Positions 51,301 to 61,754 of a DNA stretch of 64,000 nucleotides are shown piece after piece (positions within the stretch are counted from its first letter, which is position 1; each line of letters opens with the position of its first letter). The notes below the pieces were generated by a model. The model worked only from the letters and a program-made list of their open reading frames with translations, was not told the origin of the DNA and searched no databases. The position numbers were made by a program, and so were the translations under genes. This DNA is from Saururus chinensis. Lineage: Eukaryota; Streptophyta; Magnoliopsida; Piperales; Saururaceae. The DNA is taken from assembly GCA_035235625.1 (NCBI GenBank), contig CP141145.1, forward strand, positions 39,908,668 through 39,972,667, read 5' to 3'.

Positions 51301-51612
51301 AAACCCTTCATCACTGATTTAGACACTAATTAGAATTTCTATGTTCATGTTTTTTCAGGATTCGAACATCCTTTGAGATCTTGTTGTGGCCACGGTGGCA
51401 AATATAACTTTAACCAACATGAGTACTGTGGCACCACAGCTGAGATAAATGGGACCCGAGTCCTGGTGGGTGCCTCCTGCAAAGATCCCAAGAAGAGCAT
51501 CATCTGGGACGGAGTTCATTACACAGAAGCCGCCAATCGCTGGGTCTTCAGCAAGATTGTTAATGGCGCTTATTCCCATCCACCTCGCTCTTTGAACATG
51601 GCTTGTCACTAG
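42391..51612 (+). CDS. GDSL esterase/lipase, complete (copy A)
   Basis: A secreted SGNH-fold hydrolase of the plant GDSL family, closest in wording to the ENOD8/fucosidase-like branch (At5g14450/At3g26430 type). Exons 42,391-42,640, 44,725-44,934, 45,165-45,334, 51,010-51,280 and 51,359-51,612 join in phase to 384 aa, normal for the family. Residues 1-28 form a signal peptide. Block I GDSNSDTGG gives catalytic Ser43; block II GANFA gives Gly106; block III GQND gives Asn179; block V WDGVHYTEAAN gives Asp351 and His354. All catalytic residues are intact and the gene looks functional. Substrate cannot be told from sequence; plant members act on cell-wall acyl groups, lipids or secondary metabolites. 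Intron 1 (2.1 kb) and intron 3 (5.7 kb) are filled with transposons. Copy B starts 14.2 kb downstream in the same direction. Confidence 0.93.
43435..44216. mobile_element. hAT/Mutator-like element in GDSL A intron 1
   Basis: Ends TATGGGCTGAGCTAAGG and CCTAGCTCCACCCCTA form an imperfect inverted repeat. Flanks TTTACAAC and TTTGCACC are candidate 8-9-bp target duplications. Copy B has two versions (57,617-58,456 and 59,797-60,639). Non-coding. Confidence 0.6.
45013..45118. mobile_element. Small hairpin MITE in GDSL A intron 2
   Basis: About 105 bp with ACGTTAAAACTTT at the left and its complement AAAGTTTTAACGT at the right, plus an inner inverted pair 'gatgagtgg.gctta/taagccactcatc'. The equivalent in copy B is at 61,431-61,537, so insertion predates the gene duplication. 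Part of its sequence ('aacaccgttgat') also recurs in the 59,672-59,796 fold-back. Confidence 0.7.
46540..46870 (+). pseudogene. Ty1/copia integrase remnant (copy A)
   Basis: The translation reads NNIAERINMTLLKRAHSIRL, then MPPMF, a stop, ALYLINRSSSFSLDGW, then VVHIEAKNKGKLDSKFNKCY and FLSYGCNALG. This follows the copia integrase C-terminal series NGVAERMNRTLL...AEA...YLINRSP...YVHI...KLDPK..KC.FLGY. It has stops and a frame change, lies in GDSL A intron 3, and recurs at 62,950-63,290. Confidence 0.85.
46871..48490 (-). mobile_element. LTR relic related to family Y, in GDSL A intron 3
   Basis: 47,190-47,420 holds a roughly 25-bp repeat ('gataaattgttcattcacat'-like). 47,520-47,650 has three 'tagcttttgggcttcatacc' units. 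47,935-48,235 is a tandem array of about 57 bp whose reverse complement ('gtaaggg.a..ttttg..ca.cgcc') matches the array at 3,440-3,770. It is therefore a reverse-oriented relative of the LTR at the window start. Confidence 0.5.
48491..49060 (+). pseudogene. Ty1/copia reverse-transcriptase remnant
   Basis: In broken frames the plus strand reads VSVYIILLLYIDDILIARAD, then EINNIKK, LSHIFTIMDLGPSKYIIGMR. This corresponds to the YVDD box (YIDD here) and the following 'KDLG..K.ILG' block of copia reverse transcriptase. Several stops. It is inside GDSL A intron 3; copy B's equivalent would be beyond the window. Confidence 0.8.
49290..50520. mobile_element. Large fold-back element with arms of about 0.6 kb, GDSL A intron 3
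   Basis: Left arm about 49,290-49,910 and right arm about 49,965-50,520 are inverted copies. Examples are 'agctcaaatcttaaa' against 'tttaagatttgagct' and 'gaactatcttaacaaactaa' against 'ttagtttgttaagatagttc'. The outer arm is CT-rich on one side and GA-rich on the other. Open frames within (49,121-49,387 minus, 49,194-49,559 plus, 50,302-50,613 minus) are low-complexity and look non-coding. Exact ends and target duplication were not determined; a Mutator-type long-TIR element is possible. Confidence 0.7.
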
Positions 51613-51789
51613 CTGGAATGTTGTTCATTAACTGCTCTTTTTTTTATCTTTTTGGTGACAAAAAGAAAAGAAGATCTTCCCTGACTCAGGAAGTCCTCCT
51701 AATTACTCACTGCTTAGCTTGCAATTTTTTTTTTTTTCAAAAAATTGAACTGTAAAAGGTTTCAGCTTGAGGGAACTAATTTTTCAGCT

Positions 51790-52228
51790 CTCCACTAACA
51801 ATGAGCCTAGCGTAATATTACGGCTTTGTTCCGTGGATAGGCTATCGTGCGGTACTTATGAGGCCTCGCACTTAACAAGTTATCTTTTTAAGTGTAATAA
51901 GTATTCTTGCTTTGGCAAAGTGTTGTTCAAATCATGTGTGAAGGGTCTTACAAAGCAAGAGATAGGGGGAATAGGAGTGACACATTGTAAAGAAATAAAT
52001 AGACAAAGATTGCATTCACTGTCAAGGCATTTACAAAGCAATGAGTGTAAATTACATGAGCCATCTACACTAACACTACCTCCCTCTATATAACATAAGA
52101 GATTTCTTACATATTACTAGAGTGATAGCCAAAATATCTCTACGAGCATGGTTACATAAAAATAAAAAAATATATAAAAATATATATTAAAAGGTATTTA
52201 AAAAGATATTTGTATCAGTTTCATGACA
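51790..52228 (-). mobile_element. 3' LTR of the degenerate gypsy element
   Basis: On the minus strand the LTR starts TGTCATGAAACTGATAC at 52,228, just after the polypurine tract. A TATA-like 'TTATATAGAGGGAGG' lies at about 52,079-52,095 (minus strand). The far end, near 51,790-51,830, was not fixed. Confidence 0.65.
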
Positions 52229-52239
52229 TTCTCCCCCAC
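52229..52239 (-). promoter_or_regulatory. Polypurine tract
   Basis: GTGGGGGAGAA on the minus strand, directly before the LTR start. Confidence 0.75.
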
Positions 52240-52272
52240 TTAGTTATGTCGATGTCCTTGTTGATGTTACTC

Positions 52273-53980
52273 CTAGAGATAGGCTTCGATTTGGTTGGCA
52301 TGTTGAAGGGTGAGCTCTTCTTCAGGCTCCCAATTGTGTGGAAGCCCTGCTACTTTCCCTTTTCCACGGATAACTTCACGATCCACTAAAATTTCTTGTA
52401 CGACTTGAACATCACTTGTGACCTTTGGATTGCCCCAATCAATCTGGTTTCTAGAAAGGTCTTCGACATTGGCATGATATGGTTTGAGACAACTTGCATA
52501 GAAGGTGGGTCTATATAATTTGTATAATTTTTTTAAAATATAGTGCCCCACCATTATGCATTTACTTAAACATCTACCATATGAGTTTCTCCATAATATT
52601 CATGTGACTCATATTAAATATCTTATTTGGTTCTAAAATAAATTAATTTCAGAACACTTAATATGGGATAGAGGGAATAATAGTTTGTAAAGGACAGAGG
52701 GAGCAAAGTGTATGGTTCTAAAATGAAATAATTTTAGAGCACTTATATCAGTTGATACGACCTTCTATTGTAGTATCATGTTCCTAATGAAGTATTATAA
52801 TGATATATTATTAGTTATAATATTTCTTTATGTATATCAAAGGGTTTACGACCGTTTCAGTGCGTACCAACCATATCATCGGCGTGTACCCGTATCTATG
52901 ATCATCGATACTGTCATCCATATCGATATTGCCTTTCATGGGTAAGGCAGATATAAAGTCTAGAGAGACACTCTCCCATGGTTCTTGAGGCATTGGCAGT
53001 GGTTTAAGGAGATCACGCGGTTTGTCCCATTCCACCTTATCTTGTTGGCATATGATGCACTTTCAGACATACTCTTCCACATCATTGCCCATGTGGGATT
53101 AGAAGTATCCCCTTTTTAATAAAACCAAGGTGTGATGAATGCCTTGATGTCCTACCCATAGAGTGTCATGACATTCCTGAAGGAGATCCTTCATTTGGTT
53201 GTCTACCTTTGTCACATATACCCGCTTCCCTTTTATCATGAGTAGTCCATCCTCCACCCAAAATTTGCAAGTTTTGCCTTTGATGACTTGTTGGAGAAGG
53301 GAGGGGGTTAGGCTATCCTTGTCCATTGCAACATGAATCCGAGCATGCAAATTGCTCATACACTAGTTAACACAAACCAACTTATTTAGCTTAAGTACGA
53401 TAAAGTCGGCGTACTCAGCCTTTTAGCTAAGGGCATCAACGACATTGTTGTTCCTGCTAGGTTTGTACTCCAAGGTGAAGTCAAACTCGGCAAGGAAATC
53501 CTACGAGTGAGATTGCTTTGGAGAGAGCTTCTTCTGGGTTTGAAAATAGTTAGTAGCGATGTTGTTGGTCTTACCTATGAACCGAGAACCCAACAAATAT
53601 TGTTGCCAAGTGCGAAGACAATAAATTACAGCTTTCATCTCTTTCTCTTACGCTATATACCTTTGTTTAGTCCCATTGAGTATATGACTTTCGAAAGCTA
53701 CCATGTGGTCATTCTGAACCAAAACACCTTCGATGGCATAATCTAAGGCATCTGTTTGTACTTCAAAGGATTGTGTGTAGGGAGGCAGAACACTGGGTCT
53801 TCAGTCACATCCTTCTTTGGCTCAATGATGGTCATTTAACATCTCTCCGACCAACACTAGGGTCGATCCTTTTTTAGTAAGTTAGTTACGGGGGTTGCCT
53901 TTGGTGATTACCCTTTGATGAACCACCTATAGTAGTTAGAGAGGCCCAAGAAATCCACAGCTCTCTCACCTTAGTCGCGG
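52273..53980 (-). pseudogene. Ty3/gypsy pol remnant with chromodomain (RT end, RNase H, integrase)
   Basis: Read right to left on the minus strand with several stops. First is the RT connection 'GLSNYYRWFIKGYSPKATP'-like (about 53,960-53,880). RNase H follows (FEVQTDALDYAIEGVLVQND, then KEMKAVIYCLRTWQQYL; about 53,770-53,560). Next is the integrase zinc region (CHDTLWVGHQGIHHTLVLLK, then KCIICQQDK) and the integrase core start (PWESVSLDFISALP). After a gap comes a C-terminal piece with FYASCLKPYH and a chromodomain-like VVQEILVDREV...NWEPEEEL. Order and chromodomain place it in the chromovirus branch. The 5' half is missing; the relic ends where duplication copy B begins. Confidence 0.88.
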
Positions 53981-54373
53981 GGGGCTAAGACCAGCCACAT
54001 CATCTGGGTCACTGGTTTGACAGATCGAGTTAACTTTGTTCGATGACCAGGAAGACAACCTAAATTTTTGACTAGGTTCAGTTGAACCTGATCAAATCGG
54101 TCAGGCCAATCTGGATTTTAAAATAGTGGTTGGACCAACCATACCAAGCTAGTAAAAATGTAGGTTTAGGTACAAAATTTTTGGGCATAGTCTTAAGGTT
54201 ATGATTAAAATTTTCAAACATGCCTATATAGGGTTAGGTTAGGATTGGGGACAAAAAACTCACATGCCATGTCCTAAAGTTTTTTTTTCTTTTTTCAATA
54301 GTCTCATAAATGTAGAAAGAGAAGGAGAAATGGATGATGTACATTTTAAAGAAGTTTTAGAGATTGATTGTTA

Positions 54374-54932
54374 GGGGCTGTTTAGGTACTGAATCTGTGA
54401 AATATTCAGTCGATTCAGTCTCAATTTAATACTGAATTATTAGAATCCTGTTTGTGTACTGAAGCTGCACTAAATTAAAAATTCAGTACTAAAGTTAGAT
54501 TTAGACCGTTTCAAGCCTGAATCACTGAATCACCTCATGAGGTAATTCAGTCGATTCAGTCTCCTAATCACCGTTTTAAAAATTACAAATTCTATTATTT
54601 TTCAATGGTTATTGTTCATTTTGATTTGAGCCTCGAAAAATGTGTCATATAGGTAGGGCCCACTTTAAAAGTTCACAATTATCTACCCTTGTGAGATCTT
54701 GTTTGATAAAGTTCGAATTTAAAAATGTAATGGTACCAAGAACATGCATATTCGAGTTCGAGAGAGAGAGTTATATTAGTTTAAAGTTTTGAAACTGGGT
54801 TTGACGTGACATCTAAATTTATTCTAACAAATTCTCTACCCAAACGTAATTCATATTCAGCGGTGAATTTTTTAAATTAATTCACTACTGAATTCATTCA
54901 CTACTGAATTAATTTAGTACCCAAATGACCCC
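54374..54932. mobile_element. GGGG-type MITE inserted in copy B only
   Basis: Ends GGGGCTGTTTAGGTACTGAAT and GTACCCAAATGACCCC. Copy A preserves the empty site ('gattgttaatcatgatgg', 41,330). Comparison shows that only TA is duplicated (54,372-54,373 and 54,933-54,934). Same family, opposite orientation, as 26,125-26,645. Confidence 0.85.
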
Positions 54933-55494
54933 TAATCATGATGGTTAAATGTGAATCTCTCACCAAATGCATAGAATTTTGTTTTTATGGGTCAACTAAT
55001 AGGACTCCAACCAAGGATTATAATTTTTCTCTTAAAAAATATTTTTAATAGATAATATAAACTTAAATTACAATAAAAAATTTAAAAAATCTTATAACCC
55101 GAGCTAGGGCCTTACACATAAAAAGGCCATCTAAGGCAGGACCGAAATATAGGCTAATTTAGGGCTAGAGCCTAATTAGGGGGTGTAGCAAACTAGGCAT
55201 CCTGTTAAAATTTGGGAGTGGGGTGGTTCAGATTGCATAGACAATCCACAGATTCTGCCAATTTACATATTAAAAAGATATGTCAACATAAGTAATTGCC
55301 CCTACTCTATTTTTCTAAACCACGAGGGTTATGTTTTTTTAACTATGGAATGCTAAAGTTTAGCGGGGAGGTAAGTGGTTTAAGAAGGGGGGAAAAACGT
55401 GTGGAAGGAATCAAAAGAAGGGGAGGTAAGTGGAAAATATTTGTTAGCAACTTCGGGTCGAGCATTCAAGTGGAAATGGAAAGGCAAAAGGCCT

Positions 55495-55498
<4 letters not shown>

Positions 55499-55585
<87 letters not shown>

Positions 55586-55595
55586 CACACACACA
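55499..55595. repeat. Expanded AT/AC microsatellite in copy B
   Basis: About 70 bp of AT, an interruption, then more AT and an ACACAC run. The matching site in copy A (41,890-41,899) has only about four or five AT units. Confidence 0.95.
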
Positions 55596-55793
55596 TACAA
55601 GAACAATGGTGCCAGAGAGTGATATTGACTTGACAGACTCCCTTGATCAGTTCCGCGAAGCCTTTTTCTTTCATCGTCGTGATGTCATAGCAGTGCTGAT
55701 GCTTTGTTTCCACTTTGGTTCTCGGCCATGAGTAGCTTCTGAGAACGACGAAACGAATCTCAGTAAAGGAAGCCGACGAATGTAAGTTCTCAA

Positions 55794-56243
55794 GGGGGCG
55801 TTTGGTAAACAATTTGAAGTAAAAAAAAAGTTTTGTACGATAATTAATTTTTGACAAAAAAATATATATTTGGTTATGGTTTTTTAGGATAAAAAAGAAA
55901 TTAAATTTAAGCTCATTTTTTATTTTCATGTAAAAATGATAAAAATATCCTTTCAACATAATAGGTAAAATAGATTTGACTAATAGGCAAAATGTCTTTT
56001 TACACCTTTTCAAATTAGAAAACGATTTCTTCAAGATTTCTTCAAGAATTCACCTCAGGAGGTGATTTCTTAAAAAAATCGAATTTTAGGTCAATTTATT
56101 TTGAATTGACCCAAAAATTAATTTTTGACAAAAAAAGTGATTTTATTTTAAATTGTCCTTCTAAACGGTTTTTTACCGAAAAAGCAATTTCTACCCTCAA
56201 CAAAGCAATTCCTTAGGGCGGAAATCGCCTCCCAAATGGCCCC
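55794..56243. mobile_element. Second MITE inserted in copy B only
   Basis: Ends GGGGGCGTTTGGTAAACAAT and CCCAAATGGCCCC. Copy A has the empty site 'gctctcaaagctgtatcat' at about 42,090. At most AA is duplicated. Interior is A/T-rich with 'aattaatttttgacaaaaaa' occurring twice in similar form. It lies 350-800 bp upstream of the GDSL B start. Confidence 0.85.
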
Positions 56244-56406
56244 AAAGCTGTATCATACGAAAAATCTCGATTCCACTATAAAATTATAAGTTTAAGATGT
56301 ATAAGATGCCTTTAACTCACATTCTGACAAAATTAGCTTCGTTTACGAAATTACAATAAGCCCATATCTCCATTATTGTTTTGAAAACGTTTTATTTTTT
56401 CTGAGA

Positions 56407-56436
56407 CCACGTAACCACGTAAGAAACATACGTGGC
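56407..56436 (+). promoter_or_regulatory. Cluster of ACGT cores in the GDSL B promoter
   Basis: CCACGTAACCACGTAAG, then TACGTGGC: three ACGT cores within 30 bp, about 160-185 bp before the start codon. ACGTGGC is the abscisic-acid response/G-box type core. The aligned part of copy A (about 42,225-42,275) differs and keeps only one GGACGTGAGG. Confidence 0.5.
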
Positions 56437-56592
56437 TGGCTGAGATAGACGTCCAAGCTACAATTCAAGCAGATAATGCATAGGCGGTTTTGTAGCTCAG
56501 AGCCGTCAGACCATTGAAAAGGGCCTACACATTGTCTTCTACAGCGAACCCTCCAAGACACCGACACCCTCTGCTGCTCTCAGCTACCAACC

Positions 56593-59500
56593 ATGGCTTC
56601 TGAGCAGAGTTATCTTCTCCTTGCTTTTAGCTTATTTCAGTTGGTATTCACAACTGTCAATGCCGCCTTCGCAGCGGATGCCTCTTGCAGATTTCCGGCC
56701 ATCTTCAACTTGGGCGACTCCAACTCTGATACTGGCGGCCTGTCGGCAGCTTTTGAACCTGCTCCCTGGCCCTACGGGGAGACCTACTTCGGAGTGCCTT
56801 CTGGCAGATATTGTGACGGACGACTCATGATCGACTTCATGGGTAAATTAAGTTCTTTCCCAAGTAGTGCTTCTAAGTTCTAAGTTCTACCCAGATTTGA
56901 CACTGAACTTGCCTGATTCTCAATTATGATATCTGAAATTATTCGGGTGGATTAAATTATTATTTTTTCTTAATGTTTATATATAAGTGAGATCGTCTCA
57001 AGAAGATTATTGCTTGAACGTGGAAAAACATATACTACTTCTGTCTCATATAATAACTATATTTTAAAAAATATTAGTTTTTATTAAATTGTGAAATTCA
57101 CATATAAGAGAAAATACAATTTAAATTTATTATATTATTTTTTGAATATTTAATTATTTAAATTAAATAAAATAAAGTTATTAATATAAAATAAATTTTT
57201 TTTACTAAATAGAGCTATTAATTTAAAATAAAAAAATATTAAAATACTTTAATATATTTTATATAAAAAAGATGCTCTAATATGTAATGCTTTATGGAAG
57301 CGATTGCTCTTTAGTTGGATTTTTTGTTCGTTTCTATAATTATGGAGTCCATTACGATTATAAGTAGATTTCCATATTCATCATAATTTTCTCCTGGGCG
57401 CCTTTTGCACACCTTTTGGACAAAATTTCATATGTATGTGAACGAGAATAAAAGGTGGCCAGTGCGCTGTCTGCTTTGCTGATTGAAAGGATATCTCAGG
57501 GTAAATTACATTTGTACCCCTTTTTTATAAAAATTAAGCGTTCACCTTTCGTGATTCAAAAAATATACTTTTATTAATTTTCACAAAAGATGAAAATAAC
57601 TTTGTCATTTGCCCCCATCGGCGGAGCTAAGGTAAGGCAATTGTGTACTACTTCAATAAATGAGAACTTTTGTATTAATATAAGTATGTTGTTAAATTCT
57701 GTAAAACTCACCTTGTATATATAGTAATTTTTTGTCACCTCTTTTTGCTACGAGTAGTAAAAAAATTTGGGTTCTCTAGATATATGATGTTATCAAAACC
57801 AAAATCCTATTAGGAAAGAGAAGCAAAAAATTTTTTGTAAGTGGGAGTGTCATGTTTCACAATCTTATGTGCAGAATTCTTAATAAAAAGCTTTTGACAC
57901 TTAGATATATTGCATTATTTTAGTAATATATTGTATGAAATTGTTATGCACTTGTTGCATGGATTACTTATTTGTTCATTTATGATAATATTTTTATTAT
58001 TAAAAAATTATTCAATTTAGTCTTTAAAATATGCAATATTAATATAAAGAAATACATTGTCGCTAATCTATTTTTTTAACTTAAGCTAGATTATTTGCAT
58101 TGATTTGTTTTAATTTTGATTAAAATATTATTTATTTGTTATACCTACAACACATATATAGTTTTTGGAAAAAATACATCTCTAGTATTATAAATCATAT
58201 TTTTATAACGAGCCTTGTTAGTATGCGCCCAGCCACACGTGTACAATGTGTGCTTGGTGCATTGTACCCCCATCATATAAAGGCATGCAAGTTTAGCACT
58301 CACCTACCATTCCAAATAAAATACATTGTTGGACTTTGATCGCTGCACATATCTTTAATATGTTCCCACGTTAACTTTTTCTTTCATAATTTATGGATTA
58401 ACCAAATTTTGAAAAAAAAATAGTTGCCCAACTTAACAAATCCTAGCTCCACCAGTGTTTGCACCCCTCTTTTTTCACCCTCTTTCATTATTTACCAGCC
58501 TTTATAATTATTTTCCTAAAACATTTTGACAATACTATTAAAATATTTTATCATTATTAAAAAAACGTTTTCGCAATAGTGATAAAACGTATTAACAATG
58601 GTGCCAAAACGTTTTGGTAATACTGTCAAAACATTTGGCAATAATACTAAAATGTTTTGGCAATATTACGAAAATTATATAACATTGTAAACACTTAAAA
58701 TATACTAAGTCTTCAATAGTTTTAAGAATATTTTTTGTTATTATAAATATTTTATTTATAAGAAATGTAATATTTTAAGTTTAAATATTTTGGTACTTAA
58801 ACTATCGGCCATGAATCCTCTATACACGTGCACCACAAACGTATAATTATATTTTCAAAGAGATTAATTGTTAACATGTCATGTTATTTAAACGGATATC
58901 AACTCCCCTATCAAAATTCAATGAATTAAATACCTTAGAAATTTCACTCAAACATATTACACTATTGTAAAAATATTTTGGCAATATTGCTAAAATGTTT
59001 TCACAATAGTGCCAAAACATAGTAATAATGCTAAAATATTTTAGTAATACAGTAAAAATATTTTAGTAATATTATTAAAATAAATTAGAGTTGTAAACAC
59101 TTAAAATATAATGAGTCTTCACCGGTTTTAGCAATGTTTCATGTTATTATAAAACTTTTATTTTTAAGAGATTTAGTATTTTAAGTTAAAATAATTTGGT
59201 ACTTAAACTATCAGCTATGAACCCTCTATACACGTACACCACAAACGTGTCATTATATGTTTAAATAGATTAAATATTAAAATGCTATGTTACTTGAAAG
59301 GATATCAGCTTTCCTATCAAAATTTAATTAATTTAATACTTTAAGAATTTCGCTAAAACGTATTAGCATTATGCCAAATTGTTTTAATGATATTGCTAAT
59401 AAGTTTTGACAATATTTTTAAAATATTTTAGTAATAGTGTTAAAACGTGGTAATAATGCTAAAATGTTTTGGCAATACAATTAAAACGTTTTGGTAATAT

Positions 59501-61754
59501 TGCCAAAATAATATGACATTTAAACACCTAAAATATACTAAGTCTTGAATAGTTTTAGTAATGTTTCATGTTACTATAAATGCTTCAAAAAGATCAAGTG
59601 CTAGAGCCAATGCTATATTGGCAACCAATTATATGTTTAAGTAATGTCATACTCACGAGACGGCTCTTAAGTGATGAACCTACTTCATCGTTTAAACACT
59701 ATTAATTAGTAGGGTTTAGAAAAGTAAGCCCCACTAATCAACGGTGTTAGACTTCACTAATCAATAATGTTTAGATGATGAAGTAGGTTCATAACGTATG
59801 GGCTGAGCTAAGGTAGGGTAATTGTCCCACCTCACTAAACGAGAACCTTCGTACTAATATAAGTACGTTGTTAAATTTTATAAAACTCACCTTGTATATG
59901 TAGTGATTTTTGGCCACCCCTTTTTGGTACTAAGTAGTAAAAAATTTGGGTTTTCTAGATATATGATGTTATCAAAACCAAAATCCTATTAGGAAAGGGA
60001 AGCCATTTTTTTTTTGTAAGTGGGAGTGTATGTTTCACTATCTTATGTGCAGAATTCTTGAAAGTCTTTGACACTTAGATATATTGCATTTTTTTAGTAG
60101 TATAATTGTATGAAATTGTTATGCACTTGTTGCATGGATTACTTATTTGTTCATTTATGATAATATTTTTATTATTAAAAAATTATCCAATTTAGTCTTA
60201 AAAATATGCAATATTAATATAAAGAAATACATTGTCGCTAATCTATTTTTTTAACTTAAGCTAGATTGTTGGCATTGATTTGTTTTTATTTTGACTAAAA
60301 TATTATTTATTTGTTATACCTACATCACATATATAGTTTTTGGTGAAAAAATATATCTCTAATATTATAAATCATATTTTTATAACGCCCAGCCACACAT
60401 GTACAACGTGTGTTTGGTGCATTGTGCCCACATCATATAAAGGCATGCAAGTTTAACACTCACCTACCATTCCAAAATAAAATACATTGTTGGATTTTGA
60501 TCGTACTATGCATGTCATTTGCCTTGGCACATATCTTTAATATGTTTGCACGTTAACTTTTTCTTTCATAATTTATAGGTTAATAAAATTTTGAAAAAAT
60601 ATTAATTGCCCACCTTAACAAAATCCTAGCTCCACCCCTGTTTGCACCCCTCTTTTTTCCCCTCTTTCATTATTTGCCGGCCTTTGGATCTCTAGAACCA
60701 TGACAAACCAACAATCCCCAACACATCTATTGGAGTGCGCGGATGGGCACAGCCTAATCCATTTTCACCAACACTAGGGAAGATAAGGCAAGACAACCAC
60801 AAGAGGGGGTGAAAAAAGGGGTAGGAATGATAAGAGCGTTCTCATCCTTTAATTTTGTTTTATAAAAAAACATGAGGTGTACATGTAATTTTTGAAACGA
60901 GAAGACAAAAATCAGGGGTATAACTTATTTGCTCAGGGAAAATGAGAAGTGGCAAGTGGATTACACAATGAAACAATGAGTTTCTCATAGTGGCCCCTTT
61001 CAAGTTCCATGTCTTTAATCAATGAACAATCATCACGTGCTTTGCTAAGCATATTTTTCAATCATCCACTTCTAATTGTAAAAGTTGTGGATGTGGTTCA
61101 CGGTTCATAGTTTTTCTTATTTGACTCGTTGTGATTTTAACAGCGGAGAGCCTGGGATTGCCCTACCTCAGTGCCTACCTTGACTCGGTGGGATCCAACT
61201 TCACCAGGGGAGCGAATTTTGCCACGGCCGGCTCCACAATCCGGCAGCCCAATGTCACTTGGTTCCAGAGTGGGTACAGCCCTTTTTCACTAGACGTCCA
61301 ATCCTGGCAGTTCAATCAGTTCCTATCTAGATCCGAACACGTCTATGCCCTAGGTCATAATCCCATCTTTTTTACATGCATTTGGAAGTATTGTTTCGAT
61401 GTCAATTGTGAATTGAAAAAAATGCTTGAGAAACGTTAAAACTTTGCTTCTTTCTCTTCAACACCGTTGATGAGTGAGGCCTACCTTTTAAGCCACTTAT
61501 TTATTATGTTGAAATAATGAAATAAAGTTTTAACGTGTAAAAATTAACATCACAAAAACATTAGTCATTGTGAATTTCGTGCAGGTGGAGTGTTCAAGGA
61601 ATTGTTGCCATTGAAGGAGATCTTCTCTCAAGCTCTTTACACCTTTGACATAGGCCAGAACGACCTTACTGCCGGTTTGTTTTACAACCAGACTGTTGAT
61701 GACGTTAAGGCGTCCATACCAGACATACTCAACTCCTTTGCCAAAGTAGTAGAG
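56593..61754 (+). CDS. GDSL esterase/lipase, copy B (exons 1-3; 3' end outside the window)
   Basis: Exons 56,593-56,842, 61,144-61,353 and 61,585-61,754 have exactly the lengths and phases of copy A (250, 210 and 170 nt). They keep the signal peptide, GDSNSDTGG, GANFA and GQND. Differences from copy A include R4E, FGPTPWPN to FEPAPWPY in exon 1, ISRSKH to LSRSEH in exon 2, and KVIQ to KVVE at the exon 3 end. There are no stops or splice losses in the visible half. Exons 4-5, with the catalytic Asp and His, should follow an intron that in copy A is 5.7 kb and so lie past 64,000. Whether the gene is intact cannot be decided here. Confidence 0.88.
57617..58456. mobile_element. hAT/Mutator-like element, first version in GDSL B intron 1
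   Basis: Same element as 43,435-44,216, more diverged. Flanks TTTGCCCCC on the left and TTTGCACCC on the right make a plausible 9-bp target duplication, so this version probably keeps the original insertion junctions. It retains a roughly 95-bp stretch ('ccaaaatcctattaggaaag') missing from copy A. Confidence 0.6.
58503..59585 (+). repeat. About 415-bp tandem array in GDSL B intron 1
   Basis: Two and a half units, recognisable by 'aaacacttaaaatatactaagtcttc' variants at about 58,690, 59,096 and 59,523. Another marker is 'atgaaccctctatacacgta' at about 58,811 and 59,215. Each unit begins with a short-period stretch of 'caatattgccaaaacgtttt' variants. Absent from copy A and non-coding. Confidence 0.8.
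59672..59796. mobile_element. 125-bp fold-back MITE
   Basis: TGATGAACCTACTTCATC at the left pairs with GATGAAGTAGGTTCAT at the right, and the stem extends through 'taaacactattaattagt' with a few mismatches to about 40 bp. The right end abuts the second hAT/Mutator-like copy. It shares 'ccactaatcaacggtgtt' with the intron 2 MITE in reverse. Confidence 0.75.
59797..60639. mobile_element. hAT/Mutator-like element, second version in GDSL B intron 1
   Basis: Starts TATGGGCTGAGCTAAGG and ends CCTAGCTCCACCCCTG. It is closer to the copy A element than the 57,617 version is, but its left flank is the fold-back rather than the original target. Its right flank continues as in copy A. Confidence 0.65.
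61431..61537. mobile_element. Small hairpin MITE in GDSL B intron 2
   Basis: Equivalent of 45,013-45,118, with matching ACGTTAAAACTTT termini and point changes in the loop. Confidence 0.7.
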
